The notes beneath the pieces were generated by a model, which saw nothing but the letters and a program-made list of their open reading frames with translations, made no database searches and was not told the origin of the DNA. A program made the position numbers and the translations under genes. Positions 16,148 to 24,997 of a stretch of DNA of 64,000 bases are shown here, in pieces (position 1 is the first letter of the stretch; every line of letters starts with the position of its first letter). The DNA is from Natronobacterium gregoryi SP2 (GTDB lineage Archaea; Halobacteriota; Halobacteria; Halobacteriales; Natrialbaceae), in contig NC_019792.1 of NCBI RefSeq assembly GCF_000230715.2, positions 2,232,001 through 2,296,000 on the forward strand. The letters run 5' to 3'.

Positions 16148-16322
16148 TCAGAAATCGTTGATTTCTGATGGGCTGCACGAGAACGCCGTTCTCGTGAACG
16201 CCATCGGCCTGTCATGCCGACAGGTCGTAAACCAGCAAATATTCCAACTCAGCGGTGCAGTGCCGTGGGAAACCTCGCCGTGAACGGCGAGGAGGAGGAG
16301 GTCACCCTCGATCAGGGTGATC
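16148..16322. other. Row of five hairpins, possible structured RNA or element relic
   Basis: Five perfect stems follow one another: 16148-16156/16160-16168 (9 bp, GTT loop), 16176-16184/16188-16196 (9 bp, GCC loop), 16208-16213/16219-16224 (6 bp), 16273-16280/16285-16292 (8 bp, TGAA loop) and 16302-16308/16314-16320 (7 bp). Short open frames overlap them on both strands but look non-coding. The stretch 15814-16464 otherwise holds no gene I can support. Confidence 0.45.
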
Positions 16323-16464
16323 AGTCCGAATGCGGCCGCAAACGGACACTACCAGAAAACAGACGTGTCGGGGCCGTTCCGTCCGATGGCTACGGGACAG
16401 AGTCCAGAAACCCGCCTTTCGACGGTCGGACCCGGTATCGACGCAAACTAGGACTCCGCCAAGC

Positions 16465-16535
16465 GTCGACTGCTGAGTGAACCCAGACGACCGCATTCGG
16501 TTTCACTCATCCGTTCAGGCTTGCCAAAGCACTAG
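16465..16535. repeat. 71-bp repeat, copy 3
   Basis: Same length and same anchor motifs (GTCGACTG, CGACCG, GTTCAGGCTTGCCAAAGCACTAG) as the tandem copies at 4603 and 4687. It ends the relic region that follows cspA. Confidence 0.55.
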
Positions 16536-16602
16536 GACTCACATCGATGCCAACTGCACCAGTACCGCTGCTGACGGCGCTGTCTGTCCTGTTCTGCCTC
16601 CG

Positions 16603-16854
16603 CTACTCTTCGTCAGTATCGTCCTCTTTTGTACAGGCTGCGTTCGGTACGATGCCGACAGATTCCTCAAGGAGTTGCAGGTCGAATTCGACAACCTCGA
16701 GGCGACAGCTGTCCCGAAACGGAGTGTCGACGATGTCGACGACGAGTTTGCGCGATGTAACCTCATCTCCGACCTGTCGTTCTACGGGTTCGGTTACCGC
16801 TGCCAGCGGACCGCTTTCGATCACGAAACTGAATGCCTCGATACCAAACCACAT
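16603..16854 (-). CDS. Hypothetical acidic protein, weak
   Basis: 83 aa. The codons show the C/G-ending preference of real genes here (runs of GTC GTC GAC ATC GTC GAC) and the product is acidic (ends CTKEDDTDEE). An AT-rich stretch about 30 nt upstream could be its promoter. No domain recognised. It is divergent from the antiporter gene. It may be a remnant of a larger gene. Confidence 0.35.
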   Translation of the reverse strand: MWFGIEAFSFVIESGPLAAVTEPVERQVGDEVTSRKLVVDIVDTPFRDSCRLEVVEFDLQLLEESVGIVPNAACTKEDDTDEE

Positions 16855-16908
16855 ATTTTGAAGTTATATTTTACAAGTCTTTTATTCCCTCGGCGCATAT
16901 CGCCAGCG

Positions 16909-18345
16909 ATGACACTCGACTTTACGCCGACGACGATCGACGAGTTGGACCCCGACCGACGGCCATCCGTCCGGTTCGCGCTCGTTCCAGTGCTTGCGGT
17001 CGTCATCTTCCTCGGAATCGGCTCGGCTCTCCTCGGACTCGATCCACACGTCCCACTACTCTGGAGTATCGTCACTACGGGTGCGTTCGGCCACTATCTG
17101 GGCTACTCCTGGTCAGATCTCTACGACGGCGTCGCGAACGGCCTCCTCATGGGGCTGCAGGCGATCCTGATCATCTTCACGATCTACGCGCTCATCGCAA
17201 CTTGGGTCGACGCCGGGACGATTCCGGCGATTATGTACTACGGCCTCGAGTTACTGTCGCCGCACGTGTTCCTTCCCGTTGCTGCGATCCTCGCTGCCGT
17301 CGTCGCGTTTGCGATCGGTTCGTCGTGGACGACGGTCGGGACGCTCGGCGTCGCGTTCGTCGGGATCGGTGCAGGGCTTGGCGTTCCGGGCCCGATGACC
17401 GTCGGCGCAGTCATCTCGGGGGCATATGCCGGGGACAAGCAATCACCGTTGTCGGATACGACGAACCTCGCGGCCGGCGTAACGAATACGCCGCTGTACG
17501 AGCACATCTACCGTATGCGAACGGGCACCGCCATCGCCTTCGGCCTCTCGCTTGTCGGATTCGCCGCGCTCGGCTTGCAGGCTGGTGGTGCCGTCCCCGC
17601 CGATCGAGTCGCCGAGATCCAGTCGGCCGTCACCGGCGCGTACGAAATCTCCGTGTTCGTCTTCGTACCACTAGCAATCACCTTCGGACTGGCTCTGAAA
17701 GGGTATCCAGCCCTCCCGACACTGGTCGTCGGCACCTTCGCGGGCGTCTTTACGTCGATGCTCGTCCAGGGAACACATCTCGTCCCTGCCTGGGAAGTCT
17801 TCATGGAGGGAACCGAACTCGAGACCGGCTCCGAGTTAGTCAACGACCTGCTCGCGACCGGGGGCCTCACCGGCTCCGCGTGGACGATTACCGTCGTCGT
17901 CGCTGCGCTAGTGCTCGGCGGTCTACTCGAGAAGACCGGCGTCCTTGCCGTACTGGCGTACCACCTGTCCCAGGGTGTCAGTAGCTCCGGCAGCCTGATC
18001 GCGGGCACTGGCGCAGCCGCAATCCTCATCAACGGGCTTACCGCCCAGCAGTACATGAGTATCGTTCTGCCTGGAATGACGCTGCGGAACCTCTACGAGG
18101 AGTTCGGTCTGGATAGCGACGAACTCTCGCGAGCGATCGAGGCTGCAGGAACACCGACTGGCGCGCTCATTCCGTGGCATGCCGGTGGCGTCTTCATGGC
18201 GTCAGCAACGGGTGTCTCGACGCTCTCGTATGCCCCGTACTACCTGTTCGGCCTCCTCTCACCGCTCGTATTGTTCGCGATGGCATTGTCTGGTCACGGC
18301 GTCCCGACGACGAACCGGACCAAACGAACACAACACGCCGACTGA
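16909..18345 (+). CDS. nhaC: NhaC-family Na+/H+ antiporter
   Basis: 478 aa with about eleven or twelve membrane helices. Motifs of the NhaC group are visible: IGSSWTTVGTLGVAF, GAYAGDKQSPLSDTTNLAAG and a C-terminal GTPTGALIPWHAGG. It would exchange Na+ for H+ (or malate/lactate in relatives) across the cell membrane, important for halophile ion balance. The ATG at 16909 is chosen because it begins the conserved part and follows the TATA-like TTATATTTTA at 16864-16873. The frame is open upstream but that part is not protein-like. A palindromic repeat begins 2 nt after the stop. Confidence 0.9.
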   Translation: MTLDFTPTTIDELDPDRRPSVRFALVPVLAVVIFLGIGSALLGLDPHVPLLWSIVTTGAFGHYLGYSWSDLYDGVANGLLMGLQAILIIFTIYALIATWVDAGTIPAIMYYGLELLSPHVFLPVAAILAAVVAFAIGSSWTTVGTLGVAFVGIGAGLGVPGPMTVGAVISGAYAGDKQSPLSDTTNLAAGVTNTPLYEHIYRMRTGTAIAFGLSLVGFAALGLQAGGAVPADRVAEIQSAVTGAYEISVFVFVPLAITFGLALKGYPALPTLVVGTFAGVFTSMLVQGTHLVPAWEVFMEGTELETGSELVNDLLATGGLTGSAWTITVVVAALVLGGLLEKTGVLAVLAYHLSQGVSSSGSLIAGTGAAAILINGLTAQQYMSIVLPGMTLRNLYEEFGLDSDELSRAIEAAGTPTGALIPWHAGGVFMASATGVSTLSYAPYYLFGLLSPLVLFAMALSGHGVPTTNRTKRTQHAD

Positions 18346-18346
18346 T

Positions 18347-18422
18347 ACGGACTGCTGTCCCGATGTCCTGGCGCGACCGCAGGAGCCCGCGGTCGCGTCG
18401 GAACTGACTGACAGCAAACCGT
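18347..18422. repeat. Palindromic intergenic repeat, copy B
   Basis: 76 bp. Outer arms ACGGACTGCTG / CAGCAAACCGT and inner arms GGCGCGACCGC / GCGGTCGCGTC. Starts 1 nt after the antiporter stop codon. Could serve as the 3' structure of the mRNA. Confidence 0.78.
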
Positions 18423-18465
18423 CTGGCAGAGTGCTTCTAAGGGCACCGTCTAGTGTAACACCTTG

Positions 18466-18687
18466 TCAGTTGGTCCGTCCATCGAGTGATTGATGCGGTC
18501 TCTGATGGTTGTAGTAATGCACAAACGTCTCACTCCATTTGCGGGCGCTCCGCCGACTGCCCACCCACGAGTTATGGAAACGGTCAACTCGCAGTTCGAA
18601 GATGTGGAACCCCTCTTCGATGTTTCGGCCGGTATGGACACGGCGGTAGTAGTGCTCTCGAGTCTCGGCGGCCGAGAGTTGTAGCTA
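18466..18687 (-). pseudogene. C-terminal relic of an integrase-core (rve) transposase
   Basis: Minus-strand frame open for about 73 codons between a TAG (near 18690) and a TGA at 18466-18468. It encodes REHYYRRVHTGRNIEEG, then VDRFHNSWVGSRRSARKWSE and YYNHQRPHQSLDG, the latter typical of DDE integrase-core transposases (IS3/IS481-like). The catalytic Asp/Asp region is missing and no start is present, so this is a decayed insertion-sequence tail. 18688-18796 shows nothing. Confidence 0.65.
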
Positions 18688-18796
18688 CTCCCGCCGACAT
18701 CGTTTTGCGGCTAGAGCGTGGCGGTCTCCTACCGAGGGTGGTCCACGCCGTCGTTCCGTTGTCGCTTCTCGCCTGGATCGTCCGGTCCAGCAGCGG

Positions 18797-19702
18797 TCAC
18801 TCTCGGCGGGGAACCGTGTGACGGCCGAACCCGTACCGAAGTCGACTCGCCAGCCGCCGCGAGAACCGGCCGTCGTCAGCCCGCGACCCGAAGCGCTCGC
18901 CGAGCGCCGTGTATATCAGCGGCAGCGGAACCTCTTGCTCGAGTCCCTCCTGGACCGTCCAGGTGCCTGTCGAACCGCCCTCGACGCGGTCGGCGACGTC
19001 GCCGAGATCGTTCCCTTCCTCACGAAACGCCTCTTCACAGAGCTCGAGCAGCCACGAGCGGATGACAGCGCCGTTGTTCCAGACCGACGCGACATTTTCG
19101 AGGTCCAGGTCGTACCGACCCTCGTGGAGCAGTTCGAACCCCTCGCCGTAGGCCTGCATGAGCGCGTACTCGACACCGTTGTGGATCATCTTCACGTAGT
19201 GTCCCGACCCTGCGGGCCCCATCCGTTCGTGGCCGTCGGGACCAGTAGCGACAGCGTCGAAAGCAGGTGTCAGTCGCTGGTAGGCGTCCGCTGGGCCGCC
19301 AATCATCAGCGAAAAGCCCAGTTCCGCGCCCGCGGGACCGCCCGACGTTCCGCAGTCGAGATACGCGGCCGGACAGGACTCGGCGCGTCGGACCGAGTCT
19401 TCGAAGTAGGAGTTACCGCCGTCGACGACCACGTCGTCGGCGCTGAGGGATGGCTCGAGTTCTTCGAGTGCCGCGTCGACGGCGTCGCCCGCAGGCACCA
19501 TCAGCCAGACGTGCTTGCCGTCGGCACTGTCCAGTTTCGCCGCGAGATCGGTGATAGAGTCTGCGGGTCGTGCGCCCGCGTTTGCCGCCTCGTCGACGGC
19601 TTCGTCGTCGATGTCGAAGGCGACGACGTCGTGATCTGCCGCGAGCAGTCGATCGACGACGATCCGTCCCATGCGTCCGAGTCCGATGACGCCCAGTTGC
19701 AT
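18797..19702 (-). CDS. gndA: 6-phosphogluconate dehydrogenase, decarboxylating
   Basis: 301 aa, the short NAD-type form. NAD-binding GLGRMGRIVVDRLLAADHD at the N-terminus, substrate loop GGNSYFEDS, and the catalytic region AGSGHYVKMIHNGVEYA with Lys and His. It decarboxylates 6-phosphogluconate to ribulose 5-phosphate in the oxidative pentose phosphate pathway that haloarchaea use for pentose supply. Its C-terminus ends beside the relic region at 18466-18796. Confidence 0.92.
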   Translation of the reverse strand: MQLGVIGLGRMGRIVVDRLLAADHDVVAFDIDDEAVDEAANAGARPADSITDLAAKLDSADGKHVWLMVPAGDAVDAALEELEPSLSADDVVVDGGNSYFEDSVRRAESCPAAYLDCGTSGGPAGAELGFSLMIGGPADAYQRLTPAFDAVATGPDGHERMGPAGSGHYVKMIHNGVEYALMQAYGEGFELLHEGRYDLDLENVASVWNNGAVIRSWLLELCEEAFREEGNDLGDVADRVEGGSTGTWTVQEGLEQEVPLPLIYTALGERFGSRADDGRFSRRLASRLRYGFGRHTVPRRE

Positions 19703-19752
19703 GCCAGTGGCTCCGGCGGGGACGGAAGTAGTGGTTGTGATTTGGGGCGCGG

Positions 19753-20190
19753 TCAGTGACGTGGTTGCTCGAGACGCGCCCAGCCGATCGCGTCGAGAAC
19801 GACGATTCGGTCGTTACAGAGGACGTACACGCCGTTGTACTCGGAGTCGTCGCCGTCGTAGTAGGGAAGCGAGTCCCGGACGCTGTCGACGATGGACCAA
19901 GCCCCCTCCCGATCGAGCGTGACGTGTTCCCACTCTTTGCGGGCGTCGTTTCGGAGCGCTCGAGTGATCGCCCGTCGCGCCCCGGGGATCTGTGACAGCC
20001 GTTCGGACGAAGCGTCGACGATCGTTGCGCCATCGGGAACGTCGGTTTGGCTGACGATCCGTGCGCCGAGGTCGGCCTTCGATCGCGCGGTCTCGACGCG
20101 AGACCGTCGCGACCGGAGCAGGTAGCCAGCGGCCGCCGCCGTCCCGACCGCGAGCAGTGAGAGTGCCATGCCGTTCCCCCTGAACATCAT
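19753..20190 (-). CDS. Hypothetical protein with N-terminal membrane anchor
   Basis: 145 aa from ATG 20190 (20187 and 20169 also possible). A short hydrophobic segment (LSLLAVGTAAAAGYLL) is followed by basic RSRRSR, so the rest is probably cytoplasmic. The soluble part includes NDRIVVLDAIGWARLEQ at the C-terminus. No family recognised. Lies 50 nt upstream of gndA and may be cotranscribed. Confidence 0.65.
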   Translation of the reverse strand: MMFRGNGMALSLLAVGTAAAAGYLLRSRRSRVETARSKADLGARIVSQTDVPDGATIVDASSERLSQIPGARRAITRALRNDARKEWEHVTLDREGAWSIVDSVRDSLPYYDGDDSEYNGVYVLCNDRIVVLDAIGWARLEQPRH

Positions 20191-20272
20191 GGGGAGTACG
20201 TTACAGCAACTGATTAAGTATCTTTCGCAAGAATGTCGATCCGAAGAAGACTGGTCGAGATCGAGAGTGAAC

Positions 20273-20737
20273 CTACAGCACCGCGGCGACGTTCGTCGTG
20301 ATCGCGCCGGCAACGACGAGCAACGCGACCGCGACGACAGCGGCGATCCGGTACAGTCCGAGCGCGTCGGCAGCCGGTTCGCGTAGCTTCTTCCCGTTGA
20401 GCCCCGATTCGAACCGTTTCGAACCAATCTCGACGAGTGCGGCAAGCGCCAGCCACAGCAGCACCATCACGAGCACCAGTTGGCCGTTGATCGTGCCGAA
20501 CAGGGACTCGGAGCTGTAGCGAGTCCCCGCGAGGTGACCACCAGTGAGCAACAACACCAGTGCACTCACGCGAGAGATCGTCGTCAACTTGCTCGCAATC
20601 GTCTCGAGCGGTGCCGTCGAGGTGAACGCGCCATCACGGGCCAGTGGCAACACGACGAACGCGACGTAGACGACACTTCCGGCCCAGACCGAAGCAAACA
20701 CCAGATGGATCGTCTGCATGACGAACTGGTCGACCAT
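20273..20737 (-). CDS. CopD-family membrane protein
   Basis: 154 aa with four hydrophobic helices. The first contains HLVFASVWAGSVVYVAFVVLP, with the His-Trp pattern of CopD-type proteins implicated in copper handling or haem-linked membrane processes. The start ATG 20737 fits the family; the upstream frame lacks coding character. No copper-binding partner (CopC) is nearby, so the function is tentative. Confidence 0.75.
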   Translation of the reverse strand: MVDQFVMQTIHLVFASVWAGSVVYVAFVVLPLARDGAFTSTAPLETIASKLTTISRVSALVLLLTGGHLAGTRYSSESLFGTINGQLVLVMVLLWLALAALVEIGSKRFESGLNGKKLREPAADALGLYRIAAVVAVALLVVAGAITTNVAAVL

Positions 20738-20851
20738 ATCGCTTTCTTCGAGAGAAATGGTATCAGCGTTCCGACTTGCAGCCGTCAGTAACTGCGGCAA
20801 ACGACTACCACAGCACCAGCCTTTTCGCTCCTGGCCCGCCATACCGACTGT

Positions 20852-21328
20852 ATGTCGGACGCTCCGGGAACGCAAGGCGACGGTAACGAGCGAAGTGACC
20901 GCAACGTCTACGGAGGTGAACTCGAGCCCTGTAGCACCGATCCGACGACGGGGTTTCTACGGGACGGCTGCTGTCGGCGTGTCGACTCCGACCGCGGCCG
21001 ACACGAACTCTGTGCGGTGATGACCGAGGAATTCCTCGCGTTCAGCCGGGCACAGGGAAACGACCTCGTCACGCCGAACCCCGAGTTCGACTTTCCCGGC
21101 CTCGAGCCGGGCGATCGCTGGTGTCTCTGTCTGGGACGGTGGCTCGAGGCCGAAGAGGGAGGCTGTGCGCCGCCGGTCGTGCTCGAGGCGACCCACGAAG
21201 CCGTGTTGCGCGACGTCGAGCCGGATCTGCTCCGGGAGTACGAGTACGAACCCGAGGACAGCGACGAATCCGATAAATCGGTGAAAGAACACGTCAGTTC
21301 GGACTCGACCAGGAATCACCCGAGATAG
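20852..21328 (+). CDS. DUF2237 family protein
   Basis: 158 aa. Matches the short cysteine-rich DUF2237 family: NVYGGELEPCSTDPTTGFLRDG, HELCAVMTEEFLAFS, GDRWCLCLGRW. The conserved Cys residues suggest metal or cofactor binding, but no activity is known to me. The C-terminal 13 bp overlap the 3' end of the convergent membrane-protein gene. Confidence 0.85.
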   Translation: MSDAPGTQGDGNERSDRNVYGGELEPCSTDPTTGFLRDGCCRRVDSDRGRHELCAVMTEEFLAFSRAQGNDLVTPNPEFDFPGLEPGDRWCLCLGRWLEAEEGGCAPPVVLEATHEAVLRDVEPDLLREYEYEPEDSDESDKSVKEHVSSDSTRNHPR

Positions 21329-21720
21329 GATCCGATCCCGTATCCGATTCCGCTGAGTAGTACGCTCGCCACGAGTTGGTAGGCAAACAGATAGACGAGC
21401 AGGGGGGCGTACGGCTCCTGTTCGCCGCCGAGTGGCTCGAGTACGGTGCCGACCAGTCCAACTGTAAGAAGGACTGCCAGTGGGACGAGTGCGACGACAG
21501 CGGCAGTGAGAAACGTTTTATCCGTAAATCCAGCCCAGCCTGCGACGAGCGGCACACTGCCGTAGAGAGCGACGAAGAACGGTCCTTCGTACGGCCCCGT
21601 GAGGTCGCCAGCGAACAGTGACTGGATGCCAACGAGCAGAAGATACCACAGGATTAGTACAAGGTAGAGGATTCCACCGAGCTTGACGCTCTTACCGACG
21701 CCCATGTCGTTATCGTACAT
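21316..21720 (-). CDS. Four-helix membrane protein
   Basis: 134 aa with four hydrophobic helices and short loops, and no charged residues in the helices that would suggest transport. ATG 21705 is an alternative start. The tail overlaps the convergent DUF2237 gene. Function unknown. The following 21721-21932 contains no gene. Confidence 0.65.
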   Translation of the reverse strand: MYDNDMGVGKSVKLGGILYLVLILWYLLLVGIQSLFAGDLTGPYEGPFFVALYGSVPLVAGWAGFTDKTFLTAAVVALVPLAVLLTVGLVGTVLEPLGGEQEPYAPLLVYLFAYQLVASVLLSGIGYGIGSYLG

Positions 21721-21932
21721 TTACACTTTTCCTCGGTCGGACATATAGTTTCAGCAAACAATATTCTTCTCCATCAGTACAGGCTGCTAATCAGGTAGCA
21801 TCTGAACGAGGGCCTCCGTCACGGGACAGTTGAAGTCGAAGGAACTGAGACCGATAGATATCGACCGGCAACCCAGACCTAGTACTCCATCAGTGGCAAC
21901 GTCCTTACGGGTCGACTGCCAATTCGATCACG

Positions 21933-22301
21933 ATGAGAGAGGAGACACGACTCGAGCAGGTGGACGAGGGCGACGACGGTGATGCTGCCACAGCGTTCGC
22001 CGAGCGTGCATGGAGCGAGTGTGGCGACTCGATTAACCGACTCATTGCGTTCGGTGATGCCATGCGGGGCGACGACCGCGGCGTCCACGCGTCGATCGAG
22101 TTCCTGATCGTTCTCGAGGAAGACGACGACGGACCGACGCTCGAGGAGCGCGAGCGACGACTCGAGCGTCTCGGCAAGACGGTCGGCATCGAACGCGAGG
22201 TCGTCGTCGAGGTCTACGTGCTTCCGGCCGACCGCTTCGAGGACCAACAGGAGCATCCGCTCGTCGAAGAGGCACTCGAGGAAGGCGTCTCGTACGTTTG
22301 A
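21933..22301 (+). CDS. Nucleotidyltransferase-fold protein with degenerate active site
   Basis: 122 aa, highly acidic. LIAFGDAMRGDDRGVHASIEFLIVLEED resembles the minimal nucleotidyltransferase core, but the G-S motif is G-D and the metal-binding D-x-D is replaced by S-I-E-F. Catalysis is therefore doubtful; it may be a regulatory or nucleic-acid-binding relative. The stop is 8 nt before the MBL-fold gene, implying cotranscription. Confidence 0.6.
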   Translation: MREETRLEQVDEGDDGDAATAFAERAWSECGDSINRLIAFGDAMRGDDRGVHASIEFLIVLEEDDDGPTLEERERRLERLGKTVGIEREVVVEVYVLPADRFEDQQEHPLVEEALEEGVSYV

Positions 22302-22309
22302 CCAGTCCG

Positions 22310-23134
22310 ATGCGGGTAACGCTGCTCGGTACCGGCGACACGACGGGAACGCCCACCGTCGGCTGTGACTGTGACACCTGCGAGGCTGCTCGCGAGCGAG
22401 GCCTCGAGCGGACCCGGTTCTCGGTTCACGTCGAAAACGAGCGAACCGGCGAGTCGCTGCTGGTCGATTTCAGCCCGGACTTTCGCTACCAGTTCCTGCG
22501 AGACGGCGTCTCGCTCCCCGACGCCGCCGTCGTCACCCACGTTCACTTCGACCACCTGGACGGACTGGGCAACGTCTTCCGTCTCGTCGACGCGTTGACC
22601 GTGTACGCGGCCGGCGAGACCGATCCGAAGACCGGCCAGAGCGTCGCCGAGACCGTCGCCGAGGACTACCACTATCTCGAGGCGCTCGAGGTTCACGCGA
22701 CGACGCCGCTCGATCCCGTCCGGACCTGCGGGTTCGACGTGACGCTGGTTCCGGTCGACCACCCACCACTGGTCTGTTACGGCCTCGCGATCGAAGACCC
22801 CGAGACGGGCGCGAAATTGTCGCTTTCGGGCGATACGAGCTACGGCATCCCCGACCAGTCCAGGGCGGTGCTCGCCGATCCCGACCTCCTGGTGGCCGAC
22901 GCGATCGTTCCCGCCCACTTCTGCGAGTACCACCCGGCCGGCGGCCGCCACGAGGGACCCGACGGCATCCCCCGGACGTTCGGGACGAAACACATGACTC
23001 GAGAGGGTGCGCTCGCGCTCGCCGAGGATCTGAACGCCGATCGGACGCGGCTGGTCCACGCCGCTCACTACTATCCGGTGGAGGAAGCGTTCGAGGAGCC
23101 GCTGGCGGTCGACGGCGAGGAGTACGTGCTGTAG
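22310..23134 (+). CDS. MBL-fold metallohydrolase, PhnP-like
   Basis: 274 aa. Metal site motif THVHFDHLDGLGN (HxHxDH) near residue 80, then GDTSYG with the bridging Asp and HAAHYY near the end. The N-terminal GTGDTTGTPTVGCDCDTC with a Cys cluster is typical of the PhnP / cyclic phosphodiesterase branch, so it may hydrolyse a cyclic phosphate or phosphodiester. The start is ATG 22310; a TTG at 22298 is upstream. Second gene of a pair with the degenerate nucleotidyltransferase. Confidence 0.85.
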   Translation: MRVTLLGTGDTTGTPTVGCDCDTCEAARERGLERTRFSVHVENERTGESLLVDFSPDFRYQFLRDGVSLPDAAVVTHVHFDHLDGLGNVFRLVDALTVYAAGETDPKTGQSVAETVAEDYHYLEALEVHATTPLDPVRTCGFDVTLVPVDHPPLVCYGLAIEDPETGAKLSLSGDTSYGIPDQSRAVLADPDLLVADAIVPAHFCEYHPAGGRHEGPDGIPRTFGTKHMTREGALALAEDLNADRTRLVHAAHYYPVEEAFEEPLAVDGEEYVL

Positions 23135-23219
23135 CAGGGAAGTACGGCGGCTAGCTCGTTCGAATGGCTGGGGTCGAAAGCCCAAACGTTTCCATCCGAG
23201 GAATTGGCGGGCCGACTGT

Positions 23220-23297
23220 ACGGATTACTGTAACGATTTACCGGCGCAACCGCCGCCCGGGTCGCGGTTGTGCCGGAAATGACTGACAGTAAACCGT
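23220..23297. repeat. Palindromic intergenic repeat, copy C
   Basis: 78 bp with the best inner stem: CCGGCGCAACCGC (23241-23253) pairs with GCGGTTGTGCCGG (23264-23276), one mismatch. Outer arms are ACGGATTACTG / CAGTAAACCGT. Lies between convergent genes, 11 nt from the ALDH stop codon. Confidence 0.78.
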
Positions 23298-23308
23298 ATG
23301 TTCGTTAC

Positions 23309-24823
23309 TCAGCGCAACGAGAGGTTGATCGTCTTCGTCTGCTGGTAGTGATCCAGCGTCTCGCCACTCAGCTCGCGGCCGATGCCGGACTGCTTGTAGC
23401 CGCCAAACGGCAACCCGGGAACGAGGTCGTGGTAACTGTTGATCCAGATGTATCCCGCGTCGATGTCTCGAGCCGTCGTGTGCGCCGTCGTGATGTCGTC
23501 GGTGACGACGCCACCGGCGAGACCATACGCCACGTCGTTTGCGAGTTCGATCATCTCGTCGTAGTCGTCCCAGCGGAACACGTCGAGGACCGGACCGAAA
23601 ATTTCCTCCTGGGCTGGTTCGCTGTCGTGATCGAGCCCCTCGATCAGCGTCGGCTCGACGTAACAGCCGTCCTCGAGTACGTCGTCGGGCCGACCACCGC
23701 CGGCGAGGAACTCTCCACCGTCTTCGCGAGCGGACTCTAGAAACTCGAGCGTCCGGTCGACTTGTTTCTGGGAAACTTTCGGGCCGAGGTCGGTCTCTTT
23801 GTCGAGCGGATCACCGATGGTCATCTCGCCGATCGCGGCGACCAGTCCGTCCAGCACCTCGTCAGCGATGTCCTCGTGGACGAACAGCCGTGATCCGGCC
23901 TCACAGCACTCCCCAGTGTTGTAGAAGATCGCCGACTGCACGAGCGCGACGGCTTTCTTCGGGTTCACGTCTGGGAAGACGACGACGGGGCTCTTGCCAC
24001 CGAGTTCGAGTGTCACGTCGGTGACGGTGTCGGCTGCACGTTTCATTACTTGCTTGCCAACTGCTGTCGACCCGGTGAACGCCACTTTCCTGACGTCCGG
24101 GTGGCCCGACACGGCCACACCCGCCTCCTCGCCGTACCCGGGAACGACGTTGACGACGCCGTCGGGGACGACATCGTCGATCAGTTCCGCGAGTCGAAGC
24201 GCAGACAGCGGGGTCTGTTCGGCCGGTTTCAGCACGGAGCAGTTGCCGGCTGCGAGTGCGGGTGCGAGTTTCCACGACGCCATCAACAGCGGGAAGTTCC
24301 ACGGAATGATCTGCCCGACGACGCCGTAGGGCTCTTTGATGACCTGGCCGTGCCGGGAGTCGGCAGTCATCGTCTCGCCGGAGTTCTCTCGGACGATCCC
24401 CGCGAAGAAGCGGAACTGTTCGGCCGCCCCGCGGACGTCGACTTTGGCCTCCGAAATCGGCTTCCCATTATCGAGACTCTCCAGTGTCGCGAGTTCCGCT
24501 GTGTGGTCCTCGATGGTATCGCCGATAGCCGTCAACACGCGCTGGCGTCGTCCCGCCGAAAACTCCGACCACGTCTCATCGAACGCCGTCCACGCCGCGT
24601 CGACGGCCGCGTCTACGTCTGGCGCTGTCCCGCGAGCGACCGACTCGAGTACTTCACCAGTCGTGGGATCGACGGTATCGAACGTCTCTCTCTCGTCTGC
24701 AACGACGAACTCGCCGCCGACGTAGAGGTCGGTGTGTTCAGGAAGGGCTGTTTCGGCCGCTTCACGATGGCGGGTTCGGATAGCGGTTCGCCGTTCGTCG
24801 ACGGTGTCAGTGTCACTAGACAT
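23309..24823 (-). CDS. NAD(P)-dependent aldehyde dehydrogenase
   Basis: 504 aa, normal for the ALDH superfamily. Cofactor loop IIPWNFPLLMASWKLAPALAAGN, catalytic Glu in LELGGKSP and catalytic Cys in NTGECCEAGSR, then EEIFGPV and PFGGYKQSGIGRE. The pattern is closest to betaine-aldehyde or broad aliphatic aldehyde dehydrogenases; osmolyte synthesis is possible but no choline dehydrogenase is adjacent. Transcribed alone toward repeat C. Confidence 0.92.
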   Translation of the reverse strand: MSSDTDTVDERRTAIRTRHREAAETALPEHTDLYVGGEFVVADERETFDTVDPTTGEVLESVARGTAPDVDAAVDAAWTAFDETWSEFSAGRRQRVLTAIGDTIEDHTAELATLESLDNGKPISEAKVDVRGAAEQFRFFAGIVRENSGETMTADSRHGQVIKEPYGVVGQIIPWNFPLLMASWKLAPALAAGNCSVLKPAEQTPLSALRLAELIDDVVPDGVVNVVPGYGEEAGVAVSGHPDVRKVAFTGSTAVGKQVMKRAADTVTDVTLELGGKSPVVVFPDVNPKKAVALVQSAIFYNTGECCEAGSRLFVHEDIADEVLDGLVAAIGEMTIGDPLDKETDLGPKVSQKQVDRTLEFLESAREDGGEFLAGGGRPDDVLEDGCYVEPTLIEGLDHDSEPAQEEIFGPVLDVFRWDDYDEMIELANDVAYGLAGGVVTDDITTAHTTARDIDAGYIWINSYHDLVPGLPFGGYKQSGIGRELSGETLDHYQQTKTINLSLR

Positions 24824-24997
24824 CGTACGGCGAGACCACCTCTACAGTGTAAAATCTATTCCCGTGACCTCATCTGAAGAAACCTTGAGTGGTTACATTT
24901 GGAGCGATAGTGGTGGGAGCGGGCCTGGAAAAAGTTACGTCCGTGGCCGGCGTCACAGCCGTTGGCGACCTGCACACAGAGTGTCGTCCCGTCGCCG

